Shown: piece by piece, positions 15,624 to 23,421 of the stretch
Layout: each line of letters starts with the position of its first letter
Numbering within the stretch: the stretch's first letter is position 1
Assembly (NCBI GenBank): GCA_965226245.1
Contig: CBDDCL010000007.1
Coordinates: forward strand, 1 to 36,612
DNA from: CBDCYS01 sp965226245
GTDB lineage: Bacteria; Acidobacteriota; Terriglobia; Bryobacterales; UBA6623
DNA: 36,612 nucleotides
Direction: 5' to 3'
Program-made: the position numbers and the translations under genes
Notes under the pieces: generated by a model
Database searches by the model: none
Told to the model about the DNA's origin: nothing
What the model saw: the letters and a program-made list of their open reading frames with translations, nothing else

Positions 15624-18539
15624 GTGCACGATGTCCGGATAACAATGATTCTCCTGGCCGCTCTTTGTGTTTTCATCCTTGCGGGTGGGTCCATTGCTTC
15701 CGCCGGCACCCTGCCCACCTTCGCGGAAAACGTCCAGCCCATTCTGGAAGCTAACTGCCTCGTCTGCCACGGCGCGGACGCGCCGCAGCAAGGTCTCGAC
15801 CTGCGCACCGCGCCTGCCATCTTGAGGGGAGGGAACTCCGGACCCGCCATCGAAATCGGGTCTTCCACGAAGAGCCTTTTAGTGGAGCGGATTGTTGCCG
15901 GCACCATGCCGCCGGGGGACGCGAAACTCGCCGAGAGTGAAATCGAGGTGATCCGGCGATGGATCGATGCAGGCGCCGCGCGCGAAGCCGGCGAGCTCGG
16001 CTTGGAGCTTGTCACCGAGCGTGATGTGCTTCCGATCTTTCAAGCGCGCTGTGTTGTCTGCCACGGCAAGCGCGAGCAGCGTGGCGGCTTGGATCTGCGA
16101 ACGCAGGAGGCGCGATTGGCGGGCGGCAAATCGGGCCCGGCGCTGGTACCCGGCAAGCCCGACGAAAGCCTGATTATCCAAAAAGTCGAGGCGGGCGAGA
16201 TGCCGCCTCCGGACTTGCAGTACGACTATGCGGTTCGCAACCCAACGGATGTGGAAGTTGCGACGCTGAGAAAATGGGTGGCCGCCGGAGCGCCGTCCGC
16301 TCCAGAAGAGGACGTGCCCGAGGACCCGGCGAACAACCTGTCGGAAGAAGATCGAAACCACTGGGCGTTCCTGCCGCCGACACGACCGCAGGTCCCGAAG
16401 GTCAAGCATCAGGAGCCGGCGGCCAATCCAATCGATGCTTTCCTGTTGCGGAAACTCGAGGAGAAAGGGCTTTTCTATTCCGAGAAGGCGGCCCCGGTCA
16501 CGCTGTTGCGCCGAGCCTACCTCGACCTGACCGGTATGCCGCCGTCACCGCAAGAGGTCGAGCGCTACCTCGAAGACGATCCCACGGACCGCTACGAGCG
16601 GATGATCGACCGCTTGCTCGATTCGCCGGAGTACGGCGAGCGTTGGGCCCGCCACTGGCTGGACATCGCGGGCTACATCGACACCGAGGGCTTTGGAGAG
16701 GGTGCGCCGCTGCGCCCGAATTCCTGGCGCTTCCGAGACTACGTCATTCGGGCCTTCAACGAGGACAAACCGTTCAACGAGTTCCTTACCGAACAGATCG
16801 CCGGCGACGAGCTTGCCCCGTGGAAGGATCACGACGTGACGCCGGAAATCATCGACCGGCTGGCCGCCACCGGCTTTTTGCGAACGGCGCCCGACCCTAC
16901 CTGGGAAATCGAATTTGCCTTTCTCGCGGAGCGAATGAATATTATTGCCGACGAGGTGCAGATCCTTGGATCGGGTGTCCTGGGGCTGACCATGGGTTGC
17001 GCTCGCTGCCATGATCACAAATACGACCCGATCACGCAGCGCGATTACTACGCGTTGGGCGCGATTTTACAGTCGGTTTACGACCCCTACGACTGGCTTC
17101 AGCCGAAGGACCGGCGGCTTACCGTCGCTTTAGAGAGCGAAAAGGAGGAGGCGGAAGAGTTCAACGCTCCGCTGAAAGTCAGGATGGAGCGGCTCGAAAA
17201 GTCGCTGGAGGAAAAGGAGGGTCCTTACCGGACAAGACTGCTGGAGGAACGGCTGAGTCGATTGCCGGAAGCCGCTCGCCAGGACCTGCGCGAACTATCG
17301 AAGACAGCCGAGGAGGAGCGAACCGAAATCCAGAAGTACCTCGCCAAGAAGTTCAAGCAGACCCTTGATGTTTCCACCAACTCCGTCAAAGAGAGATTTG
17401 AGGCCTTCAAAACGATTGCCGAACCGATTCAGAAACAGATCGCGGAAATCAAAAAGCAGCTCAAGCCTGAACCCGGCGTCCGGGCGATGGTGGACATGGG
17501 CGGGGAGCCCTCGACCAGTTACTTACTGTTGCGAGGGGACGTCATGAACCCGGGCCGGCCGGTGGCGCCCGGAGTTCCCGTAGTGCTTACTAGTCACGTT
17601 GACCCCTACGAGGTGGTCGCTCCTTGGCCCGGAGCGAACTCGAGCGGGCGACGGCTGGCCTTGGCCCGCTGGCTCACCGAACCTCATCACCCGCTCACTG
17701 CCCGTGTGATGGTCAACCGGATGTGGATGCGCCACTTCGGGCGCGGGATCGTGGCTTCTCCGGATAATTTCGGCCGTGAGGGCGCTCCTCCGTCGCATCC
17801 GAAACTGCTTGACTGGCTGGCTACCGAGTTTGTACGGAGCGGCTGGAGCGTGAAGCACATGCAGCGCCTCATGATGACATCCACCGCGTATCGCCAGGCT
17901 TCGCGAAAGGACGGCGGGGCTCCGGCCGCGGACGCCGACAACACTCTGCTCTCGCGGATGACGATGCGACGGATGGAGGCGGGGCAGCTCTACGATTCCA
18001 TCCTGAAGGTTACGGGACGCCTCGATCCAAAGCGCTTCGGCCCGCCCGAGGACCTGAACGTGAAAGACGACGGCGAGTCGAGCGCCGTTGGTTCGATCGA
18101 GGGCTATCGCCGCGGCATCTACACCCTGCAAAGGCCGCGCACGCCCATTACATTGCTCGAAGCTTTTGACTTCCCGCAAATGACGCCGAACTGCATTGTC
18201 CGGAACCGCTCCAACGTCCCGACGCAGGCGTTGCAGTTAATGAACAGCGAATGGATGTGGGAACTGTCGCGCTACATGGCCGGTAGAATTATCGACGACA
18301 CGGGGAGCAACCAAGAGGAGCAAGTCAAGGCGGTCTTTCTACGGACGCTGTCGCGTCCTCCGACGGAGTTCGAGACGCGCGAGTCCTTGGCGGCACTGGA
18401 CGAGCTGAGGAGCCATTGGCCCCAGCGGCTGAAGAGCGACCGGCGCGACGCGCCGATCGAATCAACCGCCCGCTGGTTGGCGCTGGCGAACCTGTGTCAT
18501 ACGGTTCTGAATTCAGCGGAGTTTGCTTTTATTGACTGA
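15624..18539 (+). CDS. PSD1 / planctomycete-type cytochrome c protein, 971 aa
   Basis: The N-terminal signal peptide (MILLAALCVFILAGGSIASA) follows a short basic head if the GTG at 15624 is used; the ATG at 15645 is an alternative. Two cytochrome-like (PSCyt1) domains come first, with heme motifs CLVCH near residue 45 and CVVCH near 143. The DUF1549 (PSD1-linked) domain follows at about 265-470 (FLLRKLEEKGL, LRRAYLDLTGMPPSPQEVE), containing CARCHDHKYDPI. A coiled stretch rich in Glu and Lys spans about 500-610, and DUF1553 about 650-950 (RRLALARWLTEPHHPLTARV). Such proteins are exported and frequent in Planctomycetes, Verrucomicrobia and Acidobacteria, nearly always beside a DUF1501 gene as here (stop to next ATG 10 bases). 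Electron transfer or oxidative cleavage has been suggested; the substrate is unknown. Confidence 0.9.
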   Translation: MHDVRITMILLAALCVFILAGGSIASAGTLPTFAENVQPILEANCLVCHGADAPQQGLDLRTAPAILRGGNSGPAIEIGSSTKSLLVERIVAGTMPPGDAKLAESEIEVIRRWIDAGAAREAGELGLELVTERDVLPIFQARCVVCHGKREQRGGLDLRTQEARLAGGKSGPALVPGKPDESLIIQKVEAGEMPPPDLQYDYAVRNPTDVEVATLRKWVAAGAPSAPEEDVPEDPANNLSEEDRNHWAFLPPTRPQVPKVKHQEPAANPIDAFLLRKLEEKGLFYSEKAAPVTLLRRAYLDLTGMPPSPQEVERYLEDDPTDRYERMIDRLLDSPEYGERWARHWLDIAGYIDTEGFGEGAPLRPNSWRFRDYVIRAFNEDKPFNEFLTEQIAGDELAPWKDHDVTPEIIDRLAATGFLRTAPDPTWEIEFAFLAERMNIIADEVQILGSGVLGLTMGCARCHDHKYDPITQRDYYALGAILQSVYDPYDWLQPKDRRLTVALESEKEEAEEFNAPLKVRMERLEKSLEEKEGPYRTRLLEERLSRLPEAARQDLRELSKTAEEERTEIQKYLAKKFKQTLDVSTNSVKERFEAFKTIAEPIQKQIAEIKKQLKPEPGVRAMVDMGGEPSTSYLLLRGDVMNPGRPVAPGVPVVLTSHVDPYEVVAPWPGANSSGRRLALARWLTEPHHPLTARVMVNRMWMRHFGRGIVASPDNFGREGAPPSHPKLLDWLATEFVRSGWSVKHMQRLMMTSTAYRQASRKDGGAPAADADNTLLSRMTMRRMEAGQLYDSILKVTGRLDPKRFGPPEDLNVKDDGESSAVGSIEGYRRGIYTLQRPRTPITLLEAFDFPQMTPNCIVRNRSNVPTQALQLMNSEWMWELSRYMAGRIIDDTGSNQEEQVKAVFLRTLSRPPTEFETRESLAALDELRSHWPQRLKSDRRDAPIESTARWLALANLCHTVLNSAEFAFID

Positions 18540-18549
18540 GGTGGCGCCG

Positions 18550-20043
18550 ATGTCGCGAACGAACACCCCACGTGACTCTGATCTTGGTGAGGGGAAGCCA
18601 ACGGCGGTCTCTCGCCGCGATTTCTTCTCTCGCATCAGCGACGGTCTGCACGGGGCTGGGCTGGCCTACTTGCTGGGGGGCGACTTATTCTCGCCCAACC
18701 CCGCGCTCGCCGCCCACGCCGTACCCCCTGCTTTTGACCTTGCTCCAAAATCTCCTCATTTTGAGCCCAAGGCCAAGGCTGTGATCCAGCTCTTCATGAA
18801 CGGCGGTCCGAGCCAGGTGGACCTTTTTGACCCCAAGCCGGACCTGAAAAAATACGTGGGCAAGACGCCGAGCCGCGACCTTACGGCCGTGGTAGTCAGC
18901 CCGCAGGCGAACGCGGGCATTCTGCCCTCGCCCTACAAGTTCTCCAAGCACGGGGAGTCGGGCCTCGAGTTCTCGGAGTTGCTTCCATACACCGGCGAAT
19001 GCGCGGACGACATCGCGGTGATTCGATCCATGTTCACCGAGACGCCGAACCACGAGCCGGCTCTCAGCATGATTCACAGCGGCAGGCTTCTCGGCAGCCG
19101 ACCTACGATGGGGTCGTGGGTTGCCTACGGTCTGGGTACTGAGAATCGAAACCTGCCGGCCTACGTCGTGTTGGACGACCCCAAGGGCTTGCCGATCGGG
19201 GGAATCAGGAACTGGCAGGCGGCTTGGCTGCCGCCGATCTGTCAAGGAACCCGATTCCGCTCCGAGGGGTCTCCGGTGCTCAATCTCGAGCCGCGCCCCG
19301 AGTGGCCGGAAGCGGTCCTCGAGGTGGAGCGCCGTTTATTGCGTCGGCTCGACCAGGCGCATCTTGAGAAACGTCCCCAGGAGCCGGATTTGCCGGCGCG
19401 CATCTCGAGCTACGAGTTGGCGGCGCGAATGCAGATGGCGGCGAGCGACGCTTTGGATCTATCTCAGGAAGATGAAAAAACGAAGGAAATGTACGGACTC
19501 AATGACGCTCTTACCCGATCCTTTGGTACGCGCTGTCTAATGGCGCGCCGTCTCGTCGAGCGTGGCGTGCGCTTCGTGCAGATCTACATCGAGCAGCAGA
19601 TTTGGGACACCCACACCAAGCTCGACGAGGGCCTACGCTATAGTTGCGGGAAGACCGACAAGCCCTCCGCGGTGCTTTTGAAGGATCTCAAGCAGCGCGG
19701 TCTGCTCGACGATACGCTGGTCATCTGGGGTGGAGAATTCGGTCGGCTGCCGCTGGGCCAAGGCGATCCGAACGACAAGGCCAGGCTGGGACGAGATCAC
19801 GGCCCCAACGGATTCACTCTGTGGATGGCGGGCGGCGGAGTCAAGGGCGGCACCGTTTACGGCGCTACCGATGAGTTGGGCAACCACGCCGTAGAAAACC
19901 CCGTCAGTGTGCACGACTTCCACGCCACCATCCTGAATCTTTTGGGAATGAACTTTCGCGACCTGATCTACACTCGGCACGGCCTCGGCGAACGGCTGAC
20001 GGATCAGTTCCCGGCGCGCGTGATCCAAGAGCTGATCGCTTGA
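18550..20043 (+). CDS. DUF1501 protein with Tat signal, 497 aa
   Basis: The ATG at 18550 (MSRTNTPRDSD) is preferred over the upstream in-frame start, which overlaps the PSD1 stop. A twin-arginine motif (SRRDFF, near residue 23) followed by a weakly hydrophobic stretch ending in ALAAHA marks folded export by the Tat system. The family signature is clear: KAVIQLFMNGGPSQVDLFDP near the start, then the alkaline-phosphatase/sulfatase-like fold with LGSRPTMGSWVAYGLG, DTLVIWGGEFGRLPLGQG and GRDHGPNGFTLWMAGGGVKG. Family members are presumed hydrolases of sulfatase type but lack a proven activity. It is translated with the PSD1 gene just ahead. Intact. Confidence 0.92.
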   Translation: MSRTNTPRDSDLGEGKPTAVSRRDFFSRISDGLHGAGLAYLLGGDLFSPNPALAAHAVPPAFDLAPKSPHFEPKAKAVIQLFMNGGPSQVDLFDPKPDLKKYVGKTPSRDLTAVVVSPQANAGILPSPYKFSKHGESGLEFSELLPYTGECADDIAVIRSMFTETPNHEPALSMIHSGRLLGSRPTMGSWVAYGLGTENRNLPAYVVLDDPKGLPIGGIRNWQAAWLPPICQGTRFRSEGSPVLNLEPRPEWPEAVLEVERRLLRRLDQAHLEKRPQEPDLPARISSYELAARMQMAASDALDLSQEDEKTKEMYGLNDALTRSFGTRCLMARRLVERGVRFVQIYIEQQIWDTHTKLDEGLRYSCGKTDKPSAVLLKDLKQRGLLDDTLVIWGGEFGRLPLGQGDPNDKARLGRDHGPNGFTLWMAGGGVKGGTVYGATDELGNHAVENPVSVHDFHATILNLLGMNFRDLIYTRHGLGERLTDQFPARVIQELIA

Positions 20044-20212
20044 TTGGGAGGCCGAACCCCGGAATAGTCGCGCTCTGAGGCGAACAATTCACCGCCCACG
20101 CCCCCGGGCGCCCACTCTCCGCCACCCCCGGCCCGCGCCTGTTCGTTTTAGCACGCCCCACGATCTTGCGGGCGTTGGGCTTTGATGGTACCGTCAGAAA
20201 CGGCAAGATACC

Positions 20213-21868
20213 GTGGCTGCGAAAGTGACAGCGGGACGAGAGCAAGCAGGACCCGCGCAGCGGCAAGGTTTAGGTTCCGGTCTTGTGCAGGGGAGGGACC
20301 GGCGCCTCCTCGCCGCGGCACGTTTCCTGTTTTCGGCACTCCTTGGGACGGCGGTGCTTTGCGGCGCCACGAGCCTCGAGACGCTGTTGCCTCGCGTCGC
20401 CGAGATGATCCAGGCAAACCGTCTCGCCGAAGCGGCTGAACTTCTCGACGGCGCACTCACGGAGTTCCCAAAAGATCCACGGCTCCACAACTTCCAGGGA
20501 GTGATCGACGTCCAGCGGAACAAGTTGGAGTCCGCGGAGAAAGCGTTTCGAAACGCTATCGCCTTGGCGCCCGAATTCACGGGGGCCTATCTCAATCTCG
20601 GCCGACTCTATCAAGAAAGATCGGGCGCCGACCCTACCGCGACCGACAAAGCTCTGAAAACCTACCAAGAGTTGCTGCGGTTCGTTCCCCACAACGAGCA
20701 GGCCCTCTTCCAAACGGCCACGTTGATGCTCCGAAACGGCGAATTCAAGGGCGCCCTGGAGCACGTTGCCAGGCTCCCGCGCGAGGCGCAACAGCGTGCG
20801 AGGGTTGTCGCGGTTCGGTGTGGGGCTTTGACGGGCGCCGGCAATCTCGAAGAAGCGGAGAAGGCGGCGCGGCAATTGGTGGCGACGCCCGAGCTCGCGG
20901 AACTCGATGTGCTCCCCATCTTGCCGGTGTTGGAATCAAAGTCGCAGACAGCGGTGGCGGTGATGCTTCTCGAGAGTCTCGCGCGGGAGAACAAGGCCTC
21001 GCCGGCCGCCCTGTATCGTCTAGGTCTTCTCCAAAAGAAGCAAGGAAATTTGACTCGAGCGCGCTCGACACTGGAGCAGGCTTTCAGTCGACAACCGAAG
21101 GAGACGGGTCTATTGCTCGAGCTGGCCCAAATCGCCCATGACCAGCAGGACTACAAGGGCGCGCTTGGCTACCTGGCTCACGCTCGTGACCTCGATCCCG
21201 AAGACGCCGGAATCCATTTCTTCTTCGGGATGGTTTGCGTAGAAATGGACTTGCCTTTGGAAGCCAAGGACTCTTTGCAGAAGGCGGTGAACCTGGCGCC
21301 GGACAGGCCCTATTACAACTATGCGCTGGGAGCCGTGCTGTTGACAGACAAAGACGCCGCCGCTTCAATTGATTACTTCGGGAAGTTTCGTGAGCTGCGG
21401 CCCGATGATCCCCACGGGCACTTCGGCATGGGCCTGGCCTATTACCACAACCGCCGACCCAACCGAGCGAGGGAGGAGCTGGAAAAGGCGGCGGGGCGCA
21501 CCGAAACCGCCGCGGGAGCCAACTACTACCTAGGCCGGATCGCCATGCAGGCGCACGACAACGCAGCAGCCGTGGACTACTTCCGCAAAGCGATCGAGGC
21601 GAACTCCGCCTACGCCGAAGCATACGCCGACCTGGGCCTTGTCTACACTCGGCTCAAGAAATTCAAGCCGGCCAGCGAGGCGGTCCACCACGCGGTCAAG
21701 CTGGCCCCGGATGGGTACCGACCCAACCTCAATCTGCTTGTCTATTATCAACGGACGAAGGACGACCGGGCCGAAGCTCAGCGCAAGAAATTCGAGCGGA
21801 TCAAGGAGGTCCGGTCGGAACAGGCGCAGTTGCTTTTGCGGCGCGTGGAAGTGCGTCCCCCGGAGTGA
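20213..21868 (+). CDS. Secreted TPR protein, 551 aa
   Basis: A GTG start at 20213 gives a basic head and a hydrophobic export segment (RRLLAAARFLFSALLGTAVL). Tetratricopeptide repeats span nearly the whole chain, for example LLDGALTEFPKDPRLHNFQG, HFGMGLAYYHNRRPNRAREE and YADLGLVYTRLKKFKPASEA. A weaker start slightly downstream cannot be excluded. It follows the DUF1501 gene by 169 bases on the same strand, so it may share that transcript. It ends against a terminator and the stump of an opposing TonB gene. A stump of a second copy remains at 7650-7715. Probably a periplasmic or outer-membrane scaffold for the PSD1/DUF1501 system; no enzymatic motif is seen. Confidence 0.85.
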   Translation: MAAKVTAGREQAGPAQRQGLGSGLVQGRDRRLLAAARFLFSALLGTAVLCGATSLETLLPRVAEMIQANRLAEAAELLDGALTEFPKDPRLHNFQGVIDVQRNKLESAEKAFRNAIALAPEFTGAYLNLGRLYQERSGADPTATDKALKTYQELLRFVPHNEQALFQTATLMLRNGEFKGALEHVARLPREAQQRARVVAVRCGALTGAGNLEEAEKAARQLVATPELAELDVLPILPVLESKSQTAVAVMLLESLARENKASPAALYRLGLLQKKQGNLTRARSTLEQAFSRQPKETGLLLELAQIAHDQQDYKGALGYLAHARDLDPEDAGIHFFFGMVCVEMDLPLEAKDSLQKAVNLAPDRPYYNYALGAVLLTDKDAAASIDYFGKFRELRPDDPHGHFGMGLAYYHNRRPNRAREELEKAAGRTETAAGANYYLGRIAMQAHDNAAAVDYFRKAIEANSAYAEAYADLGLVYTRLKKFKPASEAVHHAVKLAPDGYRPNLNLLVYYQRTKDDRAEAQRKKFERIKEVRSEQAQLLLRRVEVRPPE

Positions 21869-21930
21869 CGATTGGCGGTCCGACCTTAACCCGCGTTTCT
21901 CGCCGGCTGACGGCCGAAATACACAATACT

Positions 21931-21967
21931 GGGAGCGCCGCCCCGGTTTTTCGGGACGGCGCCCCTC
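21931..21967. terminator. Terminator hairpin, second copy
   Basis: The stem gcgccgccccg pairs with cgggacggcgc around a loop containing TTTTT, with outer ggag/ctcc pairing. It matches the hairpin at 7776-7812. Differences between copies fall mostly in the loop, and one stem pair is gained in the other copy, as expected if the structure is under selection. It serves the TPR gene on the plus strand and served the lost TonB gene on the minus strand. Confidence 0.55.
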
Positions 21968-21996
21968 CTAAGAACAAAAACCCGTTGCGGGTCTTG

Positions 21997-22524
21997 CTAA
22001 AACTCCAGCCTGGCGCCGATCTGGATCTGCCGCGGCTTAGTGACGCTGCCGTTCCAGAAGCCAAAGTCCGGGCTGGCGAGGTTATTGCCAAAAGCCATCT
22101 CTCCGAACTGCCCGCTGTGAGTGAAATGATGCTGGTTAAACAGGTTGAAGAACCCCGCCCGTATCTGGAAGTTCACCTTCTCGGTGATTCGGGTGTTCTT
22201 GATGAGCGTCACATTCGTGTTGCTGAAACCCAACATCCTGATGTTGCTGACACGGGGCCCGAAGCGCTCGTGCGGCTCGCCGGAGTAGTGTTCGCGCACC
22301 AGTTGCAGCACTCGCTTGCGAACTTCCGCCGGCTTGGCGCGGTTCGATACCCGGCCCACGTTGCCGTGCTTCAATGCTTTTGTCCCTCCCGCGCTGTAGC
22401 GCCTCCAGATCCGCTTGGTCTGGCGATAACTGATATCCAGCATCCGCGCCGCCTCGCTCAGCTTCAACTCGCCTCGCTTCACCCGGCCCAGTACCTCGCC
22501 CCGTCTCAATTCCTTGTCGTTCAT
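21997..22524 (-). pseudogene. In-frame chimera: ISNCY transposase N-terminus fused to TonB receptor C-terminus
   Basis: One open frame of 175 codons starts as an ISNCY transposase (MNDKELRRGEVL...HTH...HYSGEPHERFGP, about 90 residues). It continues at a shared ggccc (22256-22260) into the last 85 residues of a TonB receptor (RVSNIRMLGFSNTNV...IQIGARLEF). The second part parallels the intact receptor at 7841-11389 with scattered substitutions. All of the receptor's plug and most of its barrel are gone, as are the transposase catalytic residues. A stable function is unlikely, though the DNA-binding part with the element's own leader is intact and could compete for transposase sites. Confidence 0.8.
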
Positions 22525-22620
22525 CCATGTCCTCTCCAATCTAGGCTCCTCCTTCGGAGCCTTAGATTAGGGGACATTTCTATCGCCCTCTCAAGGGGAC
22601 ATTATCATCGCCCTTCAACA
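22258..22620 (-). mobile_element. ISNCY element, 5' end relic
   Basis: The right terminus, both ggggacatt end repeats, the leader and about 90 transposase codons are collinear with 14680-15043. The 5' leader is nearly identical to the intact copy, but the coding part is more diverged from it (LDISYRQTKRIWRRY against LEVSYRQAKRLKKRY). The rest of the element is missing. Confidence 0.75.
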
Positions 22621-22783
22621 GGGCGGTGCTCGCAATCTGTAATGGACAGTACGCCGCCGACCTGGACCGGCCGACGCCGGCGCCCGGCCGCAGCATTCCC
22701 GTCAGCGGCTGAGGACCACCGCATTTTCAGCGATTCGATAGAAAGCCCGGCGAGGCCGCGAGTGTCATTGAGGGGCGGCGGAG

Positions 22784-22800
22784 CCCATGCTCGACATGGG
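22784..22800. terminator. Small hairpin after the cytochrome gene
   Basis: CCCATG (22784-22789) pairs with CATGGG (22795-22800) around a 5-base loop, 15 bases downstream of the cytochrome stop on the minus strand. No T-run follows, so as a terminator it would be weak. Confidence 0.3.
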
Positions 22801-22815
22801 TTCGCCCGCGGAGGC

Positions 22816-23382
22816 TCAATGCCCCAACTGGTGGCAGAAGACGCAGTCGTTGGAGACATCGCGCTCGGCGTGGCAATTCATGCAGCGCACCATGCCGGTC
22901 GAAACCTCTTTGGCGAGCACTTCCCGCCGGGCCACCGGACCGTGGCACGTTCTGCATTCCTCACCCGCCTTCAGGTGGCGGGCGTGGCTGAAGAAAACAA
23001 AGTCAGGGACTTGGTAAACGCGAACCCATTTGACCTTTGTGCCTTGTTGGTGCAACTCGGCCAAGCGTTGAACAGGCGGGCTTTCCAGAGCGATCGCCCT
23101 ATGGCACAGCATGCATTTTTCCAACTGCGGCAGGCCGGCCCGCTCTTTTTTGACAGCGCCGACATGGCAGTCCCTACAGGACAACCCGGCTTCGGCGTGC
23201 TGTTTGTGGCTGAACGGGACGGGCTGGGGTTCGACTTCGGCGGGCAGCTTCTCGTCTTTGGGTTTGTAGAACTCGGGAATACGGCCTTGCCAAGCTGGCA
23301 GAAGGCATGACAGGAGGAAGAGGAGCGGGCCCGTCATCAGCATCACTCGACGGAAGCGGTGGTTGCAGGATGGTGAAACCAT
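22816..23382 (-). CDS. Pentaheme c-type cytochrome, 188 aa
   Basis: Five CxxCH heme sites are visible at about residues 69 (CRDCH), 90 (CMLCH), 143 (CRTCH), 167 (CMNCH) and 180 (CVFCH). Histidines placed as distal ligands include FSHKQH near 58 and FSHARH near 131. That pattern matches the cytochrome c3/c7-like multiheme families. The N-terminus has a hydrophobic export segment (MLMTGPLLFLLSCLLPAW). The actual start may be the ATG a few codons inside, since the first 13 residues look unlike a signal head. It starts 39 bases after the PQQ dehydrogenase stop, so the two are probably co-transcribed, and the cytochrome is a natural acceptor for electrons from it. A CCCATG/CATGGG hairpin lies just past the stop. 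Confidence 0.88.
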   Translation of the reverse strand: MVSPSCNHRFRRVMLMTGPLLFLLSCLLPAWQGRIPEFYKPKDEKLPAEVEPQPVPFSHKQHAEAGLSCRDCHVGAVKKERAGLPQLEKCMLCHRAIALESPPVQRLAELHQQGTKVKWVRVYQVPDFVFFSHARHLKAGEECRTCHGPVARREVLAKEVSTGMVRCMNCHAERDVSNDCVFCHQLGH

Positions 23383-23421
23383 ATCCAGCGTACAGGCACC
23401 GGCCGCAACAGCTCCGTGCCA

